Positions 7,898 through 15,202 of a DNA stretch of 36,850 nucleotides are shown one piece after another (position 1 is the first letter of the stretch; each line of letters starts with the position of its first letter). This stretch comes from Phycisphaerales bacterium (GTDB taxonomy: Bacteria > Planctomycetota > Phycisphaerae > UBA1845): NCBI GenBank assembly GCA_020353195.1, contig CP070691.1, forward strand, positions 1,845,842 through 1,882,691. Reading direction: 5' to 3'. The translations under genes and the position numbers were made by a program. The notes under the pieces are model-generated. The model ran no database searches and had not been told where the DNA came from. It saw only the letters and a program-made list of their open reading frames with translations.

Positions 7898-9637
7898 ATG
7901 AAGAGCAAGCGAATCGCGGCCGGGTTGACGCTGACGAGTGCGGTTTCGCTGGCGGGGGTGCTGGTCGTCGGGGCCTCTGTGGAGGCCCAATCCCAGCGCC
8001 CGCTGCCGGGCAACGCGATCGACGCGAGCAATCAGGTCGGATCGGGCGGGATCAACTCACCCATGCCGACCTATGCTTTCAATGCCGCCAATTTGTTTGT
8101 CACCGGTAATGTGACGGGCGGGAGGCAGTTCCGCGGATTCTCACCGGTCCGCGATCCGAGTTCTCTTTTCGCTCCGATGGCCACCTCCAGCCTGTCCGGG
8201 TTCCGCGCGGACTCCCTGAGTCTGTCCGATGTGACCGCCGGGCGCACCAACTACCAGGCCAATCCCTTTTTCCCCGCATCCCGGACGGTGGCCAACGCCG
8301 GGGCGATCAGCCAGGGCCTGACCCAGCCGGGCTCGTCTATTCCCTTGACGCAGTACATCAACCCGAACCGCGCCACTGCCGGTCCCGCTTGGCCGGGAGT
8401 GGTCTTGCCCTACGCCGAATCGCTGGGGGTTGCTCCGATGGGGGCGATTCCGTCCGCGTTGCCCACGGGGACGAACCCCTACGCCGCCAACCCGCACAGT
8501 TATCTGCAACGTATCGACGAACCGCAAGGGCGGGCGCTGGCGCAGAGTCCGCTGTTCGGCCCGACGGCGCTTGGTCGATTCACACCTTCCGGCGCGGACG
8601 CCGCCTGGTTTTTTCCTTCGCTTGAGCCCCCGCTGACGGCGCCGCAGGGCGCGGCGGCGTCGGCGTCGGCAGCCGGGCGACGCCTGGAAGCCTACCTTCG
8701 CGGTGACCGCGATCTCATCTCGCCGCTCGACTTGGCGCCGCGCATTTCCGGGGACAGGGGAGACGTAGCGGATTCGAGTGTCGAAAGTCTGTCATCCGGT
8801 GGGGGGGTGGCGACTGTCGGGTCGTCCACGACGCATTTTGGTGCTCCGGCCGAGACCACGCTTCGTGGTCTTGCGGAAGCGGAGCCAACCGCCGCCGCCT
8901 CGGTTCTTTACGCGCCGGTCGGACGCAGCGTGTACGAGGATTTCGTGGGGGCCGTCACATGGCTGCGAAGCGCTGGGGACCAGGCGGGCGGAACGCCCGC
9001 GCCGGGTGCGCCGCCCGATGTGCTTCAGGATTTCGCGGCTGCGGCCGAGCAGGCCCGCACGCTGATCGGCCAAACGGTCCGCTCCTATGCCGGGCACGAT
9101 GATTCCACCGTGAACCGGTACGTCATCGATGCGGAACGGTTCGTCCGTCAGGGTGATTTCTATCGGGCTGCGGGCATGTACAGCGTGGCGGCGACCCTCG
9201 ACCGCGACAATCCGCTGGTCCACATGGGGCACGGGCATGCTCTGCTTTTTGCAGGTGACTATCTGGGCGCGGTTCATCATCTGACCCGCGGCATCCGTCT
9301 GTTCGATGACATCGCCTACTTCGGGATCGACCTAGTGGAGTTCATCTCCGACCCCATGGTTCTGGATGTTCGCCGGGCCGACCTGGAGAGGCGACTCGAA
9401 CGGCAAGAGAACTACCAGTTGCGTTTCCTGCTGGGCTATGCCGAGAAGTACAGTGGCTTGGAGAAGTTCGGTCTGCCCAATTTGAGGACGGCGGCGGAGC
9501 AAGCCCGCCATGCCATCGAAGAAGGCGGCCTCGGTCCGGGCCAGCTTCTCACGGCGGAGGTCATTGTCACGTTCCCCGACCGGCTGGTGCTCGACGAATC
9601 GCTGTTGGCGCCGCCGCCTGCTGCCGCCGGGGAATGA
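7898..9637 (+). CDS. Secreted protein of unknown family with TPR-like C-terminus
   Basis: The 579-residue product begins with a clear signal peptide (MKSKRIAAGLTLTSAV through GASVEAQSQ). After it comes a block, LPGNAIDASNQVGSGGINSP, of a kind I associate with exported planctomycete proteins, though I cannot verify this. Residues about 60-360 are rich in Ser, Ala, Gly, Pro and Asn with little predicted structure. Residues about 395-480 are helical and TPR-like (RQGDFYRAAGMYSVAATLDR, HALLFAGDYLGAVHHLTRGI). A tail to 579 includes a leucine-rich helical part. The strong promoter and ribosome-binding site suggest abundant expression. It is divergent from rnpA, with no function inferable from neighbours. 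Confidence 0.88.
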   Translation: MKSKRIAAGLTLTSAVSLAGVLVVGASVEAQSQRPLPGNAIDASNQVGSGGINSPMPTYAFNAANLFVTGNVTGGRQFRGFSPVRDPSSLFAPMATSSLSGFRADSLSLSDVTAGRTNYQANPFFPASRTVANAGAISQGLTQPGSSIPLTQYINPNRATAGPAWPGVVLPYAESLGVAPMGAIPSALPTGTNPYAANPHSYLQRIDEPQGRALAQSPLFGPTALGRFTPSGADAAWFFPSLEPPLTAPQGAAASASAAGRRLEAYLRGDRDLISPLDLAPRISGDRGDVADSSVESLSSGGGVATVGSSTTHFGAPAETTLRGLAEAEPTAAASVLYAPVGRSVYEDFVGAVTWLRSAGDQAGGTPAPGAPPDVLQDFAAAAEQARTLIGQTVRSYAGHDDSTVNRYVIDAERFVRQGDFYRAAGMYSVAATLDRDNPLVHMGHGHALLFAGDYLGAVHHLTRGIRLFDDIAYFGIDLVEFISDPMVLDVRRADLERRLERQENYQLRFLLGYAEKYSGLEKFGLPNLRTAAEQARHAIEEGGLGPGQLLTAEVIVTFPDRLVLDESLLAPPPAAAGE

Positions 9638-9747
9638 ACCGGCTGGTGGCGGTCTCTCCAAGAGTAGCCGAAAGCGTCGATTCGAGACGGGTCGGCCGGC
9701 ATTCGCACCGGGGGCCGTAGTGCGGATGCGGCGATCTCGCGCCTGCC

Positions 9748-9776
9748 TTTCACACGAGGAAACCCTGTGATATAAG
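9748..9776 (+). promoter_or_regulatory. Candidate promoter for the OPT transporter gene
   Basis: TTTCAC (9748-9753) and TATAAG (9771-9776) are spaced 17 bp, and TGA directly before the -10 gives an extended -10 form. The start codon is 58 bases downstream. Confidence 0.45.
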
Positions 9777-9833
9777 CCGGCTGCCGACAGCGGCCGGTGT
9801 CCGCCTGTCTCGCCCCGCCGTGACGAGGAGCTC

Positions 9834-11819
9834 ATGAACCCCAGAGAGGGGTTAAGCCGACAAGCGTACGAGCCGCTCGCCGATGGGCAGGCGTACGAAC
9901 CGTACGTCCCCGCCTGGCAGCGCCCGTTGGAATTCACGGTGAAGGCGGCGGTGCCTGGGATCGTGCTTGGGGTTTTGTTCGGCGCCGCCAACGCCTACCT
10001 CGGCCTGCAGGCGGGGTTGACGATCTCGACGTCGATCCCGGTGGCGGTGATGACGGTGGCGGCGTTTCGGGCCCTGCGGGGTTTCGGCGTTCGCGGGTCG
10101 ATTCTCGAAGCGAACCTCTCCCAGACCATCGGATCGGCGTCCAGCTCAGTCGCCAGCGGTGTGATCTTCACTCTGCCCGCGTTGTTCATGTGGGGGCTGA
10201 AGCCCGCGCTGTTGCAGATGACGTTACTGGCCTTGTGCGGCGGGCTGCTCGGCGTGCTATTCATGGTCCCGCTGCGGCGGTTTTTGATTGAGCGGGAGCA
10301 CGGCCGGCTTCCCTATCCCGAGGGAACCGCCTGCGCCGAGGTGCTGGTGGCCAGCGACGTGGGCGGGAGGCGGGCGAGCAACGTCTTTTTCGGGTTGGCG
10401 ACGGGGGCGTTATTCAAGTTCATCTTCGACTGGCTGAAGGTGTTTCCCGACAAGGTGAAGGTGGCGGTCCCCGTGATCCCGCGAGCGGAACTCGGCATGA
10501 AGGTATCGGCGGCCTTATTCGGCGTCGGGTACATTCTCGGTCCGCGGATCGGGTCGGTCATGGTGGCCGGTGGCCTCCTGTCGTCGCTGGTCATCATCCC
10601 GGTGATTTTCGTGTGGGGTCAGGCCCGAACCGAACCGTTGTATCCCGAGGCGGTCGCGCTCATCGTGGACATGACGCCGTACGAAATCTGGAACCGTTAT
10701 GTGCGTTACATCGGCGCCGGCGCGGTGGCAGCGGCGGGGCTGATCACGCTGATCCGCAGCTTTCCCACGATGGTCGAGAGTTTTCGTCTCGCGTTGCGCC
10801 AACTCCAGGCGCGCGTCGGTGGCGATGTGGAACAGACGCCGCGTACCGGTCGCGATCTTCCGCTGAAGCTGGTGGGATGGGGTGTGCTACTGATCGCCTG
10901 CGTACTAGCCGGCGTGCCCCGCGTGTTCGGTGGCCTCGATGCGTTTGCCGTTCGCGCCGTCGCCGCCGGTTGCGTGGTCGTCTTCGCGTTTTTCTTTGTG
11001 ACCGTGTCGTCGCGGATCGTCGGGTTGGTGGGGGTGACGTCGAACCCGACCAGCGGCATGACCATCGCTTCGCTGCTCGGCACGTCGCTGGTGTTCGTGC
11101 TGTTGGGCTGGACCGACGAGTCGGGCATGGCTACGGCGCTGGCGGTCGGTTGCGTGATCGCGATTGCCGCGTCCATTGCCGGTGACACGTCGCAGGATTT
11201 GAAGACCGGATATCTTCTCGGTGCGACGCCGCGCCGCCAGCAGATCGGCGAGCTCATCGGGGTGCTCACGTCGGCGACGTTTGTCTGTTTGACGATTCTG
11301 CTACTCGATCGGGCCTACGGCTTCGGCAGCGCCGAGTTGCCGGCGCCGCAAGCGACGCTGATGAAGGTCGTGATCGAGGGCGTGCTTCAGGCCAAGCTTC
11401 CGTGGGCATTGGTGGGCATCGGCGCGGCCATTGCGATCGTGGCCGAGATCGCCCGCATTCCCTCGTTGCCCTTCGCCGTCGGCGTGTATCTGCCGGTGAC
11501 CACGATGGTCCCCGTGTTTCTCGGCGGTGGGCTCCGCTTTGTGCTGGAGAGGCGGGCCGGTTCGGATGAGCGGAAGGCGGCTCGTCGAGAGCGTGGCGTC
11601 CTGCTCGGCTCGGGGCTTGTGGGCGGCGAGGGGCTCATGGGGGTCGTTGTCGCGGGCGTCGTCGCCGGTGTCATATGGTTGCACTCGAAGGGCATTCTGG
11701 ACACGACGGATGTGCCGCTGACGGTCGGGCATGACTGGGCCGCCGGTGTACCGGATGCGCTGGCGATTGTCGTGTTCGGGCTTCTGGTCGTGTTTTTCGT
11801 TCGGCGCTGCCGGGCATAG
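9834..11819 (+). CDS. OPT-family (oligopeptide transporter) membrane protein
   Basis: This is a large polytopic inner-membrane transporter of 661 residues, the usual length for bacterial OPT proteins, with many hydrophobic segments throughout. Family marks are EFTVKAAVPGIVLGVLFGAA near the start, ANAYLGLQAGLTIS, the LPYPEGTACAEVL block, GVTSNPTSGMTIASL in the central part, and AGDTSQDLKTGYLLGATPRR after it. OPT proteins move peptides or metal chelates, usually with protons; the substrate cannot be told from sequence. The start ATG has GAGGAG three bases upstream. It is convergent with the DUF368 gene. Since the window also encodes two ABC peptide importer sets, uptake of peptides seems important to this organism. 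Confidence 0.93.
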   Translation: MNPREGLSRQAYEPLADGQAYEPYVPAWQRPLEFTVKAAVPGIVLGVLFGAANAYLGLQAGLTISTSIPVAVMTVAAFRALRGFGVRGSILEANLSQTIGSASSSVASGVIFTLPALFMWGLKPALLQMTLLALCGGLLGVLFMVPLRRFLIEREHGRLPYPEGTACAEVLVASDVGGRRASNVFFGLATGALFKFIFDWLKVFPDKVKVAVPVIPRAELGMKVSAALFGVGYILGPRIGSVMVAGGLLSSLVIIPVIFVWGQARTEPLYPEAVALIVDMTPYEIWNRYVRYIGAGAVAAAGLITLIRSFPTMVESFRLALRQLQARVGGDVEQTPRTGRDLPLKLVGWGVLLIACVLAGVPRVFGGLDAFAVRAVAAGCVVVFAFFFVTVSSRIVGLVGVTSNPTSGMTIASLLGTSLVFVLLGWTDESGMATALAVGCVIAIAASIAGDTSQDLKTGYLLGATPRRQQIGELIGVLTSATFVCLTILLLDRAYGFGSAELPAPQATLMKVVIEGVLQAKLPWALVGIGAAIAIVAEIARIPSLPFAVGVYLPVTTMVPVFLGGGLRFVLERRAGSDERKAARRERGVLLGSGLVGGEGLMGVVVAGVVAGVIWLHSKGILDTTDVPLTVGHDWAAGVPDALAIVVFGLLVVFFVRRCRA

Positions 11820-11886
11820 TCGGGGCGTGGCGAAGGCTATGCCGGTGGCGGCGGTCCCAGTGGTTGCGGTCGCCTGTCCGTGGTCC

Positions 11887-12969
11887 TTATCGCGGTTTCC
11901 TGGCAGCTCCGAGGCGCCCGAGCAGCGTTGTGGTGACGAAGCCGGCCGCCAGCGCGGCGGCGGCGGCGGACACCTCGCGCGGGGTGTAGTCGGACGCCGT
12001 CCGCGACGACCAGTGGTTACGGATGTGTCTGATCAGTGCGTCGCCTTCGAGATCGGCCGAGCCGGCGACGCCTTTCATCGTGGCGAACTCGCGGAGTTGC
12101 ACGTCGTCGGCTTGGGAGAGGATTTTTTCCGTCGGTGTCCGGCCGAAAGGCCAAAGCCCCAGCACGGACCCGAGCAGCATGCCCAGCAGGAAGCCCAGCG
12201 TCACCTTCTCGTAGCGGTGCAACAGCACTTTGAGCAGATTGGAGAGTCCCACGATGCCGATCACCACGCCGATTCCCACGGGAATCAGGATGCCAGCCGC
12301 CGACGTGGCGCCGTCCCGCAGGTCCGCCACTGCCCCCACGACGCGGTCGTACTGATTGAGAACCAGCAGCATGTATGAGCCGCTGATGCCGGGCAGGACC
12401 ATGGTCGTCGAGCCGACCAGGCCGGACACCACGTCCATCGCATGGTTTCGCGGGAGCGTGGTTCCCACCTGGAACATCGCGATGCCGGCCATCACGGCCA
12501 ATCCCGCCAGCGCCGCTACGACCACGCCGGCGCGAAGGTGTCCGATCAACCGCACGAGAACCGGCGTGCCCCCCAGTGTCAGGCCGATGAACAGCGCGAA
12601 CATCAGCGAGTTATGCCACAGCAGCAGATACAGGATCAGGTGGGACAGCGCGACGATGGATACCAGGGCGAAGCCGACCAGTACCGCGAGAAACACGATC
12701 CGGCGCCGGCGAAAGCGCAGCGCCGTCACGTCAGCTACAGAATCGATGAACTCTTCGTACAGGCCGACGGCCAGGATCATCGTCCCGCCCGACACGCCGG
12801 GAATCAGATTGGCGATGCCCATGAGTACGCCGGCGACGGCGGTGCGGATCGTGCCGAGCGGTGCGAACCCGCCCCTGTCGTCGGCAACCGTATCGTGTCC
12901 CGTCCGGACGGGATTCGCCTGGTCGGTGTCTGACTGTTTCAACGTCAAGTTCTCCGGACGGCCATGCAT
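11887..12969 (-). CDS. DUF368 membrane protein (undecaprenyl-phosphate translocase type)
   Basis: The 360-residue product has a polar N-terminus of about 40 residues and then many membrane segments. The DUF368 core is visible as GIANLIPGVSGGTM (51-64) and a second, similar half VLPGISGSYMLLVLNQYD. The two PG(V/I)SG motifs suggest an internal duplication with opposed halves. Members of this family (PopT) have been shown to recycle undecaprenyl phosphate across the membrane for cell-wall and polysaccharide synthesis. That role is transferred by family and has not been shown here. It is convergent with the OPT gene. Its upstream region contains two strong inverted repeats (12985-13005 and 13078-13111). 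Confidence 0.9.
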   Translation of the reverse strand: MHGRPENLTLKQSDTDQANPVRTGHDTVADDRGGFAPLGTIRTAVAGVLMGIANLIPGVSGGTMILAVGLYEEFIDSVADVTALRFRRRRIVFLAVLVGFALVSIVALSHLILYLLLWHNSLMFALFIGLTLGGTPVLVRLIGHLRAGVVVAALAGLAVMAGIAMFQVGTTLPRNHAMDVVSGLVGSTTMVLPGISGSYMLLVLNQYDRVVGAVADLRDGATSAAGILIPVGIGVVIGIVGLSNLLKVLLHRYEKVTLGFLLGMLLGSVLGLWPFGRTPTEKILSQADDVQLREFATMKGVAGSADLEGDALIRHIRNHWSSRTASDYTPREVSAAAAALAAGFVTTTLLGRLGAARKPR

Positions 12970-12984
12970 CCAGTCTCGCCGGTC

Positions 12985-13005
12985 CGGCGATCGCTTTGAT
13001 CGCCG
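12985..13005 (-). other. Perfect 8-bp hairpin just upstream of the DUF368 gene
   Basis: CGGCGATC (12985-12992) and GATCGCCG (12998-13005) flank a 5-base loop, and the hairpin ends 16 bases before the start codon. In the transcript it would be a stable leader hairpin next to the ribosome-binding region. As DNA it could be an operator. Confidence 0.5.
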
Positions 13006-13043
13006 TCCGCGTCCGGTTGTGGCCGTCTGCGTCGGTCGGCGGC

Positions 13044-13072
13044 ATTCTGACCGCGCTTCGCGGCTCCGTCCA
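13044..13072 (-). promoter_or_regulatory. Possible promoter for the DUF368 gene
   Basis: On the minus strand, TGGACG (13067-13072) and CAGAAT (13044-13049) are spaced 17 bp. Each hexamer matches consensus at four of six positions, so this is tentative. Confidence 0.3.
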
Positions 13073-13077
13073 GAGGA

Positions 13078-13111
13078 CCGACAGAAATGGGGGCGTGAGC
13101 CATTCTGTCGG
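13078..13111. repeat. Long inverted repeat (12 bp, one bulged A) between the DUF368 and small-peptide genes
   Basis: CCGACAGAAATGG (13078-13090) and CCATTCTGTCGG (13100-13111) pair along 12 bp with one bulged A and a 9-base loop. It is the strongest hairpin in the 413-base gap 12970-13382. No T tract follows on either strand, so an operator or structured RNA is more likely than a terminator. The rest of the gap shows no gene. Confidence 0.6.
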
Positions 13112-13382
13112 GCGCAGACACGTGCGCCTCGAAGTCACAGTGGGTTCCGGTGCCCGGGCGGCATCTATGAGCAAGCCTTCGGGGCAGGTTCGCGGTGGCA
13201 CACGGTGGATCGACAATCTCCGCTGTGAGGGGGATTCCCCTTTTGCCCGGTCCTCTTCTTTCCGCCCGATCCGGTTAGAATGCGGGCGAGTCGTAAGGCT
13301 GGGGCGATCGTGGCGTGCTGCTCGCCCGCGTCTGCTGCCGGAGCGTATGCACCGGATCGTGATGATCCAAGGAGCCGTATTC

Positions 13383-13544
13383 ATGAAATCGCGTTTCGCC
13401 AAACTCGTGCTGACGGGCGTCATTGTCCATCTGGCTGCCAACGCGGCTCTGGGTTTGTCGTGGGGGCCGTTCAGCTTCGGTTTCTTCAATTCAACTCTGA
13501 ACCAGTGGTTCCTGCTGCCGTTCACACTGATGGGATGTGGCTGA
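13383..13544 (+). CDS. Small exported or membrane peptide, 53 residues
   Basis: ATG 13383 has AAGGAG at 13369-13374, eight bases upstream, an excellent ribosome-binding site. The product opens MKSRFAKLVLTGVIV, a basic then hydrophobic stretch ending near ANAALG that reads as a signal peptide or anchor. The remaining part is aromatic and glycine-rich (LSWGPFSFGFFNSTLN) and ends LMGCG. It is too short for a domain call and I do not recognise the family. A longer open frame exists upstream (from 12861), but its extra residues look random. Export is inferred from the N-terminus. The gene stands alone between DUF368 and efp, with a 98-base gap to the convergent efp end. Confidence 0.7.
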   Translation: MKSRFAKLVLTGVIVHLAANAALGLSWGPFSFGFFNSTLNQWFLLPFTLMGCG

Positions 13545-13642
13545 CACAGGGGGGCGGACGGGGTGGGGGTCTTTGTCGGCGGTCGCGTGCGCGGCGGCTG
13601 GATGTTCGGTCGGAGAGCCCGACAGCTGACTGTTCTCGGTCA

Positions 13643-14203
13643 TCAGCTTTCTTTGCCGACGTATTTCCCTGTGGTCGTGTCGAGTCGGATGCTGTCGCCG
13701 TTCTTGACGAACAGGGGCACGCGGACGGTCATTCCACTGGCGATGACGGCTTCCTTCGTCACGTTTGATGACCCGCTGGGAGCGTGCGACGGCGGCGCGG
13801 TGTCGGTGACTTTCATTACCACCGCGTCCGGCAATTCCAGGTTGATCGGAAGGTCGTTCGCGCAGAACACGCGGTACGCCTCACCTTCGACCAGGAAGCG
13901 AGTCGCCTGGCCCAGTTTGCTGCTGGGAACGGTGTGCTGTTCGAATGTCTCGTTGTCCATGAACGTGAATTCGTCTGCAGACGAGTAAAGGTATTGCATC
14001 TCGCGGATTTCGTGAGGGACCTCCTCGATCGGTTGGATTGTTTCCAGCAGTTTGTCCGTCACGTGTCCGTTTCGCAGGTTGCGCAGCGTCACGTGGGTTT
14101 TGGATTTCTGCTTGCCGGTATGTTGCTCACCGAAGTCCGTCACCTGATACAGATCGCCGTGTATCCGAATCAGCATGCCCCGGTTGATTTCGTTCGACGA
14201 CAT
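13643..14203 (-). CDS. efp: Elongation factor P
   Basis: EF-P binds between the P and E sites of the ribosome and relieves stalling at polyproline. The 186-residue product has the family length and three-domain layout. The N-terminal KOW-like domain ends in the loop HTGKQKSK, with Lys31 at the position that is modified in E. coli EF-P (judged by spacing to the LRNL motif). The middle OB domain is followed by a C-terminal OB domain with LELPDAVVMKVTDT and VRVPLFVKNGDSIRLDTTTG. I chose the ATG at 14203 because GGAGG lies seven bases upstream; an in-frame ATG at 14221 has no such site. No modification enzyme gene (epmA, earP) is in view. Confidence 0.96.
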   Translation of the reverse strand: MSSNEINRGMLIRIHGDLYQVTDFGEQHTGKQKSKTHVTLRNLRNGHVTDKLLETIQPIEEVPHEIREMQYLYSSADEFTFMDNETFEQHTVPSSKLGQATRFLVEGEAYRVFCANDLPINLELPDAVVMKVTDTAPPSHAPSGSSNVTKEAVIASGMTVRVPLFVKNGDSIRLDTTTGKYVGKES

Positions 14204-14358
14204 GATCCGGCCTCCGTTCATTCAGGCGCGAGAGAGAAGGGATGGGGAAGGATTTGCTCGGCACGAGACGTGCGACTTGAGGGACGGGAGCCGACTTCGT
14301 GCTCGGCGGTACTCCTTCGCGCTGCGCCTTCTTTGCGCCTTATCGATTCGTGGTACGT

Positions 14359-14387
14359 ATCATAGGGTCTGTCGCGCGAGGACGCAA
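14359..14387 (-). promoter_or_regulatory. Candidate sigma70 promoter for efp
   Basis: On the minus strand, TTGCGT (14382-14387) and TATGAT (14359-14364) are spaced 17 bp. The start point would be near 14352, giving a leader of about 150 bases. The perfect palindrome TCGCGCGA lies in the spacer at 14372-14379. Confidence 0.6.
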
Positions 14388-14617
14388 ACCCCTGTTCAAA
14401 GCGACGGAAACGATGTCGGGGTCGTAGCATCGGCGTCGCCGGCGGTGGTGCCGGATGCGCGCGGCAAGGTCGGCCGTCTGCCGAGCTGACGTGTCGTGCG
14501 GCCGGCCGACTTCGGGACCGACGCGGCTGCGACGTGTTCGGGCACAGGCTGGCCGGTCGCGCACGGAGCCGGAGGCGTTTTCCGGGTGGGTTCCCGGCGC
14601 GGGGTGCCCGAGGTTCC

Positions 14618-14643
14618 GGGGCGGGAGCAGTCTCCCGTTCCCC
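14618..14643 (+). terminator. GC-rich hairpin upstream of the CxxC promoter
   Basis: GGGAG (14623-14627) and CTCCC (14632-14636) flank CAGT, and outer G and C runs extend the stem. It lies just before the promoter at 14656 and may insulate it. No gene on the plus strand ends nearby, so terminator function is unclear. Confidence 0.3.
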
Positions 14644-14655
14644 TGTTTCGCCGAT

Positions 14656-14684
14656 TTGACGAGGTCTGGGTTTTGGGGCATACT
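14656..14684 (+). promoter_or_regulatory. Candidate sigma70 promoter for the CxxC zinc-ribbon gene
   Basis: TTGACG (14656-14661) and CATACT (14679-14684) are spaced 17 bp. The start point would be near 14691, giving a leader of about 190 bases before the ATG at 14883. Confidence 0.55.
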
Positions 14685-14690
14685 GGTTAC

Positions 14691-14882
14691 GGCGTGTGAT
14701 CTGGATTCACCGCCCGTAACATGCGGGGTGCCCGGGTATGAGGGGCCATCGCAGGAGCATGGCCGATCCTCCACAAGGACCGTCCCTCTTCTTGTCCCTC
14801 CTTCCGATCAGGCACACCCCGTGCGGTCCTTGATAGATGGCCACCGTATGATGGCCTGACCCTTAGTCGGAGGAGGTTCCCC
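14691..14882 (+). ncRNA. Structured 5' leader with sequestrable Shine-Dalgarno, possible cis-regulatory RNA
   Basis: Pairings visible by eye are GGCCAT/ATGGCC (14744-14749 with 14759-14764), a perfect 9-bp stem CAAGGACCG/CGGTCCTTG (14774-14782 with 14824-14832), and GGCCA/TGGCC (14839-14843 with 14852-14856). The pyrimidine tract CCTCCTTCCG (14797-14806), in the loop of the 9-bp stem, can pair with the ribosome-binding site CGGAGGAGG (14868-14876) along nine pairs with one bulged T. If both form together they make a pseudoknot that hides the site; otherwise they compete. It does not match any riboswitch class I can recall. No folding was run. Confidence 0.45.
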
Positions 14883-15164
14883 ATGTCGTTCGAGGATAAG
14901 ACGATCATCTGCACCGAGTGTGGTACGGAGTTCACCCATTCGGCGGAGGATCAAGCCCGGTATGCCGAGCGCGGCTTCACCAACGAGCCGAAGCGTTGCC
15001 GGGAGTGCCGGGACAAGCGCAAGTCACAGCAGGGTCGTGGCCGGGGGCAGCGCGAGTCCTACGACGTCGTTTGTGCCGAATGTGGCGCGAACACGACGGT
15101 CCCGTTCAAGCCGACCTCGGGGCGCCCGGTGTACTGCCGCGACTGCTACCGGGCCAAGCAGTAG
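14883..15164 (+). CDS. Two-zinc-ribbon CxxC protein
   Basis: The 93-residue product is a small, soluble, basic protein. The first ribbon has CTEC (10-13) and CREC (39-42) around an aromatic-charged block (EDQARYAERGFTNEPKR), matching the probable zinc-binding domain found at the start of many such proteins. The second has CAEC (64-67) and CRDC (85-88) with exactly 17 residues between, the CxxC-x17-CxxC domain. The two are joined by a Gln/Arg/Gly-rich linker (KSQQGRGRGQRES) that could contact nucleic acid. Such proteins are common in planctomycetes and other phyla, and their function is unknown. CGGAGGAGG lies six bases before the ATG. The long structured leader suggests tight translational control. 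Confidence 0.9.
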   Translation: MSFEDKTIICTECGTEFTHSAEDQARYAERGFTNEPKRCRECRDKRKSQQGRGRGQRESYDVVCAECGANTTVPFKPTSGRPVYCRDCYRAKQ

Positions 15165-15202
15165 GGCATCGAGACGGAGGTGCCCTCCCCGGCGGCGGGC
15201 GA

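Larger units (their letters stand above)
14204..14882. other. Long intergenic region between efp and the CxxC gene, with structured leaders
   Basis: This 679-base gap holds divergent promoters: efp on the minus strand (14359-14387) and the CxxC gene on the plus strand (14656-14684). It also has hairpins at 14261-14273 (GCACG-AGA-CGTGC, in the efp leader) and 14618-14643 (terminator-like), and the structured 14691-14882 leader. No protein-coding gene or tRNA was found in it. Confidence 0.55.

Noticed and set aside
15165..15202. Weak hairpin between the convergent CxxC and GHL10-like genes
   Set aside because: Only five pairs with a 12-base loop and no T tract.
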